A stretch of DNA of 64,000 nt from NCBI GenBank assembly GCA_027574665.1, contig CM050656.1, forward strand, positions 7,577,501-7,641,500. Direction: 5' to 3'. The notes beneath the pieces were generated by a model. The model was not told the origin of the DNA. It worked only from the letters and a program-made list of their open reading frames with translations, and searched no databases. Origin of the DNA: Rhynochetos jubatus. Taxonomy: Eukaryota > Chordata > Aves > Eurypygiformes > Rhynochetidae. The translations under genes and the position numbers were made by a program. The number at the start of each line of letters is the position of its first letter. The stretch's first letter is position 1. Positions 49,901 to 59,468 of this stretch are shown piece after piece.

Positions 49901-51249
49901 GCTTCCAGGGAATTGCAGGGTTCCAGTGTAGGAGAGTTCTTTCGGCCCCTTCTACCTGCCCCTGAATGGCGGAGACTTCTAGCTTAGCGTTCTACTTTGG
50001 GTTTGGAATTCCTAAACTGTCTTGATCCACACGTTCAAATCCCAGGAGAACTGACTTAGCCCTTCATCTTTCCCAGATAAAGGCCACGTCCATCATGTAC
50101 GTGCGTATACCTTTCTGATGGGAACTTCAAAGGGAAGGTTCTCTGTTTCCTGAAAACAATATAAAAATACCAGTTTTGTGACAGCAAGGCTTTCCGCCTG
50201 TCCTTGGGTAGCATCTCTTTTCCCATTCTGCACCCAGGTGCTTGGCACTCACCTTTCTTCCCTTTCCCAGCCAAGTGCAGGGCATAAGTGCATGCTGGCA
50301 ACCAGTCCCTCATCAAAGCTCTGCCCTGCTTCGAGGAACAGTGAACGGGGAAGGAAGTGTGTCTTCTGAGAAGGCGCTACACGGCGGCCATCCCCTGCTT
50401 TTACAAGTGCTTGTGGAAGAGTGGAAAAGCAAGGTAACCTTCAAAATCCTGGAGGCACATGTTGCTCACCTTCCGTACTCAGTATGGTTGTAATTTACAG
50501 ATTGGGTTCCTTCGGGCTGACAGTTTCTCTGTGTAATTACACAATATTGATGCACATCTGTGAGGACAATCGGTAGGAACAAACAGTTCAAAGTATCCAT
50601 AAACCCTAAAATTAAAAAAAATATTTTCAGGAGTGAAATGAGGTGATGCTTCACCTGCATGGGCACAAATTGATCCAAGTTTTGTCATCACGGTGTCTCA
50701 GGTTTCATATCGGTTATCTCAGCATAACTTTCTGATTATTTCTGAAGTCATGCACAGAATGAGGGGAGACTCAGATTGACCTTTCCAGACTTGCTGCATT
50801 TTAATTTTTTCCTGTGCTTAGAAATAATACAGAAAAACCCAAGAGGTAATATTATTTTTTTTTTTTTTCGTACAGAGCATCTAAAGTTATACTAGGCGTG
50901 TTCGGAATACATTAAAGATACTGTCCTTACACAAGAAATTTACAATCTGCTTTTAGATCTTACATAACTAATGAGAGCAATAAATGCTGGGAGAAGAGAA
51001 GGAGTGGATCAAGGTTGTGATAATAAGATTATAGCATTCCTCCACTATGTATGCATGTTTTAAAATTCACTTCGATTTTGCTACCTCAGTCTAGGCTGGA
51101 TTTTCATTTTGGCTCTTTTTTTTCTTTATCAGATTTAATTTTCTGTCTGAATCCACCAGATCATAACATCCTGGCTAAAAACTCTGACCAGACTTGTTTT
51201 CTTACTTCTTTTTTTTAATTTTAAATTTGGATTGTACCTACTCTGCTTG

Positions 51250-51570
51250 CACAGCCAACATCAACAGCCCGTTTGCCGCAGAACCACTGTCATGGATTTT
51301 TCTCTGACAGCAGGCACAGTCGAAGTACCGATAGAACATGTACTCGAACGCATGCACTACTTTATTCTACACGGGGAACGTGGCACCAAAAATGCCGTTA
51401 TATGATTTCTACACAATTACACCTCAGTTTTTAAATCCCCACGTTGAAGAACCGTACCAGACACCATACCATATATGTGGCGTGTGAAATGCGTGCAAAA
51501 CTCGTGTTAATGCTTTGTCTGCTCACTCTCATCCAGCATTAACAGTCACTTAAAAACGGCTTGTGAAAAA
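51250..51570. promoter_or_regulatory. candidate regulatory patch: CpG-retaining intergenic block
   Basis: About 300 bp with more than a dozen CG dinucleotides in an otherwise CpG-poor interval, with no open frame or repeat similarity that I recognise. Either a conserved element or a remnant of a young insertion could explain it. Confidence 0.22.
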
Positions 51571-54069
51571 TCAGTAATGCACCTTACTGGCTTTTTTTGG
51601 TGATGTATAAAAAAGGGTGGGTTTTGCCAATTTTTTAAACCCTAAAAATATCAGGATTGTAAAATTGGATTTTTAATGATTCTCTTGGAAGATCTTTGGG
51701 GTTCCGACAGATACGTATTGACAGCAGCCACCTCTAGCTGAATCGAAAGTATTGAGTGTGTAATGCAAATCATTCTATCTTTAACATATTTGAATTTGTG
51801 GTAAAACAAACAAACAAACAGAAGTGATCAGAAATCTTTTTTCCTTTCAGTCTTTGCTCTTGTGGTATTACGCATTCTCATGTTCTTTAGTCACCACACA
51901 GTCTTGCGGGCTGCAGGCGAAAGAGAAACAAATGAAAACCAGGGGATCTAATGTTTCAAATACAAGCACAGATAAAAAAGTAAAACATACTCCTCAAGTC
52001 CTTATAGTTTATAAATAAATAGAAAAATGGCACAAATCCCTATTTAGAAAAATTATTTCTTTCTCAATATCTGTAACGGAGTTGTCAGTCACATTAATTT
52101 TTATGTAAATTTACCTAAGCTGATGAATCATAACTGAATTATTGCCTAATCTTCCTGGGTTTGGGCAGCATTTTCATTTTTATTTCCATTGCCTCAATTA
52201 ATTTTTCTTTGTTTATATAAGGGATTTTAAGAGCTCACTCCAGAACCTATAACTACCACGGCGAACAGAGGGGGCCTGCTTCAAGGCGCTTTCAGTCCAG
52301 CACAAGAAGGAGATGCAAGAGACAGGTCAGAACGAGACACCACCAGTCACCATGATAGACAGTAATCTTGGCACACAGCTGACTGTTCATTACCATTCCT
52401 TCAGTAGACATTGCAGCACAGGAGATTTTTAGGGAGGGATTTGAAGGAGGAAAATTAGGTGAGTGGGAGTGAGAAGCAGCAGCGAGGGAAAGCACGAAGG
52501 TGCCGGTTTGAAAATGTAACAAGTAGAGCGTTATTACTGAATGAAACGTGTGGGGGCAAAACGTTGATTTCTCTACAGGATATTAAAAGATGATAGGGTG
52601 GGAATAAGCTGTGAAGAGCCACAAAAGTGAAGTAGCTTTTGCTTGTGAAGATGCCGAAGGAGAGGGGGATACACCGCAATAAGGAATATGGCTGAAGCAA
52701 TGGTTAGGAAGGTAACCAGGGCAGCAGTGTTTTGCAGCAGGGTTCTGTTACTCTTTGTTGCTTTGTGATGTCCAGAAACATTAGCTTTGGAAGGGCGGGG
52801 ACCAAAGATGTCTTGTACTAAAGAGCACCCTGATATCTTTTCAGGTGCTCTAAAAATGCATAAAGAAAAATGCACAGCTGCTTCTCCTGAATACTGCTTC
52901 CCTCGTTCTTCAGCCCTTATTCTTCAACTTACACCAGTCAGTTGTCTATTTCCGAAAGAACTTTCTATATGAACTTTCCAGTTCTCTCTTGTCAAATTAT
53001 CTTACTGTTTTTGGAAAGACTGCATATCATCTATATTTAACACCATTTCAGCTTGGTGAGGTGACTATAACATAGCATTAAACTCAGACTAAAAAAACCG
53101 AGTGTGGCATTTCTAGGTTTTTCAAGTGTGTTAACTCAGAAGAGCTAATTTGACTGGAAAAAGTGCTTTCCCCCAGCTGTCTTGGATCTCAATAGACCTT
53201 CTGGCAGGTATTTGGCTTAATAGAATGGCAGTTAGATGCAAAAGGCCTTTGGACTAGTACTTGTGGCCACCGTCGAAGTGAGTTTCTCGGAGAAATGTGA
53301 ATAAAGAGGTCGTCTGGAGAACTGATATGGAAGGTTTCTCCACAGGCACTTAATTCTTAGAAATTTACAGATGAAAAATGCTATGTGAGTATTAATAGAT
53401 AGGAATGAAATATGGATGAGGGGACACTAAAGCTGGAATGGCAAGTAGAACAAAGGGAATGAGGGGATGTGGGGACATGGTAAGAAACCAGACTAGAGCT
53501 GCAGACTTGGACAGAACTAAGACCTGAGGAAAGAAAAAAAGTTTAGATAAAGGACTGAAGAAGTAAGTAGTATAAGACATTTGAAGGAGGGCTGGGCAGG
53601 GCTATGGCTATCAGAGAACCTAACAGAACGGGATTGTAGCAGGATAAAGGATAGCAAGAACCAAAAATGTATCCTAGCTGCTGCTGCAGATACAGTCACT
53701 GTTCCTTAGAGAAGGAGAAAGCCGGACTTGGTAGCAGACAAGTAAAGAGAAAATGAAACAACCAGGTTAGGTTTTTGTGACAGGCAGGCAGGTAGGAGGT
53801 ACTGTAATGGACACGACAGAGACATTCCAGGAGAGTCCTTTTGTCTATGTTAAGCCTGAATTGGTGCTGATAATTTTTCCTCATGGATGTGCAAGAACAT
53901 ATAATACAAACAAACAGCCATGAGATCTGAATGGACAGAAGAAAAAGATCAGAGTACGCGCAGCATATTCTGAAGAGGGATGTCCCAGGATCGTTTGCCC
54001 AGCAACAAACAAGGAAGAACACAGGCCCTGAGCGATCTAACCTGGAGAACGAGTAGAAGGGAGAGGATG

Positions 54070-54114
54070 GGTGTGTGTGTGTGGGTGTGTGTGTGTGTGT
54101 GATGGGGTGTGTGC
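54070..54114. repeat. (TG)n microsatellite
   Basis: About 45 bp of TG repeats interrupted by ggg and gatgggg. Likely length-polymorphic. Confidence 0.92.
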
Positions 54115-55050
54115 ACGTACCCTAGTTCACTGTCGGCAAGACAAAGTGGCCTTTGTAGCATGCGAGGGACCACCTGTAGTTTATGAAGACTGCAGAGGGA
54201 CAAGTCTAGAAAATATTTTCCAGAGCTTGGACCTAGATGGCCCTCGCTGAGCAAGGGCCAGTATCCACAATGCAGTATTCTTCTGTGCAAGGGTGTATCA
54301 CAAAGCCCCCTTGGTACACCACTTTAGACTGGTGTTTCATCAAGTCACTGGTACAGGGATGTGGCTAAAGTAATAGTAAATTAGTTTATGTAATACTAAT
54401 GTAAGATCCTGAGGGAAGTAGATGAAGGGAAGAGGCCTAAGCGCCACTGGGAAAGAAAGGAAACAGCAAAAGGAAGAGAAACCACAAGAACAGGTGCTGC
54501 AAAAATAACTAGAGAACTATGAATTGAAAGAACAAACAAGGGTGTAAAAGCCAGGGAGAAAGGAAGCAACCGACCCTATAGAAAAATCTAGGTGTGTAGA
54601 ACCTGCAGGTGTTATCCCTTTGAGTCTTGTTAAGAGGAGTTGAACTGCAGCAGAAAAGGCATGTACCAGGTAAGATAAAGAGGTAAAGTGATCTTTAAAG
54701 AACAGAACTTGGCATGGAGAAAGATACGATTTCACCTGCTTTGATTTTTAGGCTTGGAGTGTTTGACTGACTGGTCATTGATCACTAGGAAGTGGTTGCA
54801 TTAATTTTCTAGCGATAAGGAAGCAAACACGTCAGTGCGTACACAGCCATCAACAGTCCTGTCTCCATTGCTTTGCCACCACACTCCGTTTCAGAGCCAC
54901 CCAGCTGGGGCTACATTCACCCATGTTTGCAAATACGCGTGATTCTAGGCCCTGATGCTCGTGCTTGTAGCGCTGCTTGCCCCACGGCTAACCTCGCCTC
55001 TGGGAGCTTGGAGTTTGTCTGCGCTGAGGACGTACAATAGAGCCTCCGTC
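54115..55050. other. intergenic sequence left of the diverged repeat set
   Basis: No gene, RNA gene or mobile element is seen. CpG begins to rise from about 54890 toward the AGBL4 island. Confidence 0.55.
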
Positions 55051-55056
55051 TCGATC

Positions 55057-55384
55057 TTGCCGTAGTCAGACCCAACCGGCTGGGTCTCTTGGGAAACACA
55101 CACGTAATTAGCCCCTTTGCACCAAACACTTCATTGCTGTATTTGCCACATGGTGAGTGTCACCCAGCGAGCCTGCGAGCACACGCGCACAGAAACCCTC
55201 CCGTCCCCAGGAAGCATCGCTGCGTTTGCCATATGGTCAGGCTCACCTGCTAGGTCTGGGAGGAGACAGACGGGCAACACTCATGCACATAATGAAGCTC
55301 CCCGCTGGGCTGCCTTAAGAAATTAAAAAAAACCCCAAAGTTGGTGTGACCGCCACATGATCAGCCTCACCTGCTGAGCTTTGG
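55057..55384 (+). repeat. diverged repeat set (three clear units, possibly four)
   Basis: A unit of about 35-40 bp of the form tttgccacatggtcaggctcacctgctgrgtctggg recurs at about 55143-55183, 55226-55261 and 55350-55384. A weaker copy lies near 55057-55092. Spacings are about 82-125 bp, so this is not a simple tandem array. It lies just left of the AGBL4 CpG island. I do not recognise it as a known interspersed repeat. Confidence 0.55.
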
Positions 55385-56008
55385 GGCAGGGAGGGGTGCT
55401 CGCACCTCCATGAATTCACCATTTCTGCCTGAACGCGACCTCCTCGTGACGCCTGTGCTCCACCTCAGCGCATCGGGCCGGAAAACAGAGCAGGAGGGAC
55501 GCGCTCCCTTCCCTGCTGGGGTGACACAACCCGAACAGGCCCCTCAGCCCCCCACCGGGCTGCAGGGCTGTGACTGTTCCCCGATCTGTGTGCAGGGGGA
55601 CATACACCTCCGTAACGAGCCTCTCCTGGGGGCCCCGCGCCTACCCCAGGGCCAGACCCGACTGGGCTGGTGGCTCAGGTACCCGGCTACAGCCCCACTC
55701 CTCCGGGGCGCTGTTACTGTAATTGCCGAGCTAGGGACGGTCACCAGGGGGAAGATAACAAGCCCTTCCTGGGCCGACAGTGCCGTAAACACCATCAGCG
55801 AGCCGGTTGAGGGAGCGAGGGGCGGTCGGTGGGCCGTTCCCGCCCCTCACGCAGCGCCGCTTGCCCTCACGCCCACCCGCCAACACGGAGGCGGCCGCCG
55901 GGCTGTGTGGCGAGGGAAGAGGGCACTCGGTACCCCCGCACCCCGTCCCGGGGCGGGTCAGGCTCCCCGGGAAGGCTTTCCCGGGCGCCATCCTTCCGCG
56001 AGGCGCTT

Positions 56009-56074
56009 CCACCCCCTCCCCTCCCCGCCCGCAGGCCGCCATGACGGCCTGCGGGCGGGGAGGGGAGGGGGTGG
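56009..56074. repeat. perfect inverted repeat, 30-bp arms, 6-nt loop
   Basis: The left arm 56009-56038 is pyrimidine-rich (begins ccaccccctcccctccccgc and ends gcaggccg). The right arm 56045-56074 is its exact reverse complement, and the loop is ccatga. It lies about 100 bp upstream of the AGBL4 ATG, in the promoter. Each arm also carries a G-run or C-run tract. A perfect 30-bp stem is far beyond chance and would form a stable hairpin or cruciform; it may also cause assembly errors. Confidence 0.93.
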
Positions 56075-56094
56075 GCGCGGGACTCCCCTAGCGG

Positions 56095-56100
56095 TGACGT
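56095..56100 (+). promoter_or_regulatory. CRE-like site TGACGT
   Basis: TGACGT, an ATF/CREB half-site, lies 2 bp from the X-box. Read on the minus strand the order is X-box then ACGTCA, like the X1-X2 layout of MHC class II promoters. Confidence 0.5.
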
Positions 56101-56102
56101 GC

Positions 56103-56116
56103 GTTGCCATGGTAAC
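56103..56116. promoter_or_regulatory. RFX X-box, perfectly palindromic
   Basis: GTTGCCATGGTAAC fits the X-box consensus GTNRCC-N-RGYAAC with a 2-bp spacer, with both half-sites intact. It ends 55 bp before the AGBL4 start codon. RFX2/3 sites near start sites are a hallmark of ciliary genes, and AGBL4 encodes a deglutamylase acting on axonemal and neuronal tubulin, so the site supports the gene call. Confidence 0.82.
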
Positions 56117-56171
56117 GCCCAGGCAGCGTCTCGCTCCGTATAGGGGGGTGGTGGGGGGGATGACAACAAAT

Positions 56172-56202
56172 ATGGCGGAGAGGAGCAGGACGGCAGAGAC
56201 GG
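56172..56202 (+). CDS. AGBL4: AGBL4 (cytosolic carboxypeptidase 6) first coding exon
   Basis: ATG at 56172 starts MAERSRTAET plus one further base, then GGTCAGT gives a donor, so the exon ends at phase 1. The start context is good (A at -3, G at +4). The N-terminus resembles mammalian AGBL4, which I recall as MAEGSQSAPEAG: MAE, S, A and G align. The gene order also fits, because AGBL4 is the head-to-head neighbour of ELAVL4 in mammals. AGBL4 is an M14-family zinc metallocarboxypeptidase that trims polyglutamate side chains from tubulin and other proteins in cytosol, centrioles and cilia. The catalytic domain is in later exons outside the window. The frame stays open upstream to about 55410, but that reflects GC content; this ATG is chosen by similarity, by the X-box position and by context. 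The short match means another gene is possible. Confidence 0.65.
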
Positions 56203-56415
56203 GTCAGTGCCAGCCGCAGTCGCCTGGGCGGGGGGAGAGGGGTCGAGCCCTCCTTCTCCAGGGGCTTCTGGCAGTGGAGGGGGCCTGCCTCGCAGCGCAG
56301 GGCAGGAGACGGAGCCCCTCTCTCAGGGGAAAGGGAGGGAAGCGCCGAGGGCACTGAGGTGGAGAAGGGGCCGGGGCAGAGGCCGCTTGCCCAGGGAGCT
56401 GTGGAGGAAGGCAAA

Positions 56416-56483
56416 GCACCTTCCCGTGCGGGATGAGGAGCACCTTCCCGTGCGGGATGAGGAGCATCTTCCCGGGGGAGAGG
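56416..56483 (+). repeat. 24-bp tandem repeat, about 2.8 copies
   Basis: Two identical units of gcaccttcccgtgcgggatgagga (56416-56439 and 56440-56463) are followed by a third, diverging unit starting gcatcttcccggg. The repeat lies in the CpG-rich start of AGBL4 intron 1. Confidence 0.92.
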
Positions 56484-56985
56484 TGGTCGTGGCGAGTGGC
56501 TCTTCAGGCAGGGAGAGGGGGAAGAACCCCCCAGCCCTGTCTGAGGGTAGATTACCCCGTTGTGGGGAGGTATCCGGTGAGAGCCCGGTTCACCCAGCGA
56601 ACAGAATGCGGGGGAGAGCCCCCGGTTGCGCAGAGGAGGAGGCGGCCGACGGCGGGGTACCCTGCCCTGTGCGCCATCCTCCCCCCCACCGGGGGCAGAG
56701 GTGGCCGTGGTGAAGAGCGGAGCGAGACGGTGGTGCACAGGAGTTGCCCTCGCACAAGAAACCATGGCCTGCTTTATTTAGAATGAAAAAAAAAACCCAT
56801 CTGGGAAGACACGGGGTTGGAATTGAATCTGCACCACAAGGCTGATAGCTTGGGGCTTGACCTGTCCCGGGAGGTGCAAAGTAGGTGCAGGGGTCTTTCC
56901 TATTGTAAAAAACACAGTTAAGGTCTTTTCCAGCCCACGTGAAACCAAAAGCCCCCAACATAAATTATGAAAATCAGAGATGTTA

Positions 56986-57088
56986 ATGAGCAACCTGGTC
57001 TAGAGGAGGGTGTCCCTGCCCATGGCAGGGGGTTGGAACTAGGTGGGCTTTAAGGTCCCTTCCAACCCAGACCATTCTGCGATTCGGA
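56986..57088 (+). mobile_element. CR1 LINE 3'-end fragment, plus orientation
   Basis: About 100 bp match the CR1 3' end in order: atgagcaacctggtctag, then ggtgtccctgcccatggcag, then ggttggaactaggtgg, then aaggtcccttccaaccca and the terminal attctgcgattc. The element is strongly 5'-truncated with no coding part, as most CR1 copies are. It lies in AGBL4 intron 1 in the sense orientation. Confidence 0.95.
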
Positions 57089-57762
57089 GGATGAAACAAA
57101 GATAATGACAGTTTTCCTGAACACTTAGTATCCTGCAGCATTATTCATAAATTGTCTGGGTTCCTGGACCAAAAGTTTGTTTGCCTGCTGTGTTAGCTGC
57201 TGTGCCTGTGCTGTTCAGCCTCGGAAGCAGCTCCAAATGAAGATGCATTATCCATAGAACTGATTTTAGATTTTTGGGGCCACTTAAGGTGAAAAAAGCG
57301 CTATAAATATACGAAATGCTGTTGTGCTCTGGGAAACAATACCACAAAGGCTACATCGAAGTGGATTGGTCATAAAGTTCTTGAATTCCGCGTGTTCAGC
57401 CATGCTGTTTGTGAACCCCTGAAACCACACTGCAAAGTTTATTGTACGTTAAACTTGTCCAGGAGGCAGGTGATTATTTTCATCCACTGCGTTGTGCAAC
57501 ACTACTATACACAGCTGACCAGCTCTGTGCTGTGGAACAGGAAACAAATCCCAGCCGCCCTTTAAGTGTCGGTTTTCCTACCTACTTCACCTACCTACGC
57601 CTGTGTCAGTACCTTTATTTATCATACAGTGTAACTTTCCTACTGTTTCCAGATTAGTGCGTAAACTTGCTCTTAGATTGTGTTTTCTGCTGTTATTTAA
57701 ATCTGCATCCTTACAGTATTTGCTTTTTATTTTTAACCTTGTCCAGAACTTTTTCCATACAT

Positions 57763-57794
57763 CAGTATGGAAAAATGTATGGAATTATTATTAG
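57763..57794. repeat. alternative-pairing inverted repeat
   Basis: ttccatacat (57763-57772) pairs perfectly with atgtatggaa (57785-57794). Its inner part tccatac can instead pair with gtatgga at 57774-57780, giving two mutually exclusive hairpins. It is intronic and no function is inferred. Confidence 0.8.
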
Positions 57795-58108
57795 TAGCAG
57801 TTAACTAATCAGGGATTTTCTCACAAATGTTGTTTCACCGTGTGCTGAAATCATGTTTTGTTGCATGTTTCTGGTACATGTCCACTTTAGGTTTTGCAAT
57901 GCCTGTCTGGCTATTTTGTAAGGCTTAATTTGCAGGTCCTTCTTTTTTGGAGAAACCAGATGAGGAACTAAAAATGCAAAGAACCACAAAGAGAGAAAAA
58001 AGACACAAAACTTTCAGAGATCAGTGGGGCTTAAGAAATAAACTTGTGATCTTGGCCCAGTTTTAAGAAAGGACATAGGAAGTAGGCCGTGGGAAAAAAA
58101 GGGGGGAT

Positions 58109-58185
58109 GGTTTTGTTTGTTTTTGTTTGTTTGGGGTTTTTTTTTGTTGTTTTTGTTTTTGTGGTTTTTTTTTTCCTTTTTCCCT
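58109..58185. repeat. T-rich (TTTG)n low-complexity tract
   Basis: A run of tttgtttg and tttttg units with ggggtttttt interruptions in AGBL4 intron 1. Confidence 0.9.
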
Positions 58186-59117
58186 CTAAACTCTGGTGTC
58201 TGACTGTCACTCGACACTGAGGGAACAGACCGGTCTCATTAGTGCCGGCTGACAGACACTGTGGATATGCACGTAACATACCTGGGGAATGTTCTTGGTG
58301 CACCCTGGCTGCTTGGTACGTCTGCACGATACGTCAGGTCTGGGCTAGTCTTTGGGAGATACAGGAATCTAGTTCCGTAACCTGTATTTTGCACAAATTT
58401 ACATTTTCTGTATGGATGTAAGGAGAATAAAGCCCTTACAGAAGGGCTGAATGTTGTATGATATAATCACACTGCCTACATCAATTTATACTTGCTGGTT
58501 CGTTTTTACAGCAACATCGTGGTTTTATTTCTGGATCAGAAAACACAAGTAATAACTAAGTCTTATTTTCCCATCTTGAAATATTGTTATTTGTAATTTT
58601 CTCATGAGAAAACTGAGTTACAGAGAATTTAAAGGTAACTTATCCATGCTTTACAGCAACACAGATTACTGCTATGGCCCATTCTTTACTGGTTCAGTTC
58701 AGCAACCTGTGCTTGACAAGAGTCGGTGGCAGGCAAAGATGTCAGAAAAAATATAACGTGTACTTACAGAAAAGTGATTCTAAACATTAAGTTTCTTCCT
58801 AAATATTATCTGGTACTGAGTTATATACATCTAAAATGCTTATAACCTCTCTAAACTCTTTGCTTTGAAAATATATTGTGTCAGGAAGTTTTCTATATTA
58901 ATTGCACTTTATGGAAAATGTATCTTTTTATAATGTAAGAATCTTTCCTTTCAGTTTTATTAGTATCTCCTTGTTCTTCTCTTATAGGAAAGTAAATCTG
59001 TTAATCTTTCTTGCACTGGTAATATGTATTGTTTCCATATACACAAATCTCATGTTTCCATTCCTTTTTCATGTAGAAGATTTTTGTTTCTCTAGTGGTT
59101 TTTGCCAATTTTTAACC

Positions 59118-59137
59118 TTTTTTTTTTTTTTTTTTTT
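59118..59137. repeat. poly-T run (20 nt)
   Basis: Uninterrupted T run on the plus strand. No retrogene or SINE body is recognised beside it on the minus strand. Confidence 0.9.
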
Positions 59138-59440
59138 GATTGGGGAGGGAACTTGTGACACACAGAATTGCACAAAGTACTTCGGAAGAGGGACTACCAT
59201 GAGCTTTTCTCATACCGTTACGCTTAGCATTATTTTATATATCATGGTTTAAGTCAATCTGTGTCTTTCAAATGAGATTGAGGCTTAATGTGGAAGGTAG
59301 ATTATCTCACAGCTGTCTGCTACGGGGTTCATATTCTGGTGCCATCCTCTCTGGACTAGGCAGACATCTGGTCTAATCCATTAAAAGACTTTCTGTGTTC
59401 TGATGTTTGGTTAAAGTGCTGCAAATCAAGTCACTTTACC

Positions 59441-59468
59441 ATTAATGATTACCAAAGTAATCATTAAT
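59441..59468. repeat. perfect inverted repeat, 12-bp arms, 4-nt loop, homeodomain cores
   Basis: attaatgattac (59441-59452) and gtaatcattaat (59457-59468) flank the loop caaa. Each arm has two ATTA cores, and further taatgattgattaatcgatcatt follows to 59496. The cluster of paired ATTA/TGATTNAT cores could bind homeodomain dimers. It lies in AGBL4 intron 1. Confidence 0.9.

Larger units (their letters stand above)
43031..54069. other. intergenic sequence, right of the CR1 copy
   Basis: Eleven kilobases with no supported gene, RNA gene or further retrotransposon tail. Open frames are short and show no family resemblance. It holds two motif-rich patches (46490-46930, 51250-51570), a poly-T run at 50853-50868 and a short (AAAC)n run near 51805-51820. 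Confidence 0.6.
55400..56760 (+). promoter_or_regulatory. AGBL4: AGBL4 CpG-island promoter
   Basis: A 1.3-kb block of high GC and dense CpG around the AGBL4 start codon. It contains a perfect inverted repeat (56009-56074), a CRE-like TGACGT (56095-56100), an RFX X-box (56103-56116) and the first coding exon (56172-56202). It also holds a 24-bp tandem repeat in the start of intron 1. Long frames through the island on both strands (for example 55410-56357 plus and 56088-56765 minus) reflect base composition, not genes. Confidence 0.75.

Noticed and set aside
55410-56357. 315-codon plus-strand open frame running through the AGBL4 start codon
   Set aside because: It is open because the CpG island is GC-rich and stop-poor. 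The upstream part is low-complexity Pro/Arg/Gly with no family resemblance, and overlapping frames on both strands are equally long. Only the MAERSRTAET exon is kept.
56088-56765. 225-codon minus-strand open frame in the AGBL4 island
   Set aside because: Low-complexity Pro/Ser/Arg sequence that includes the translated 24-bp tandem repeat and overlaps the better supported AGBL4 exon on the other strand.
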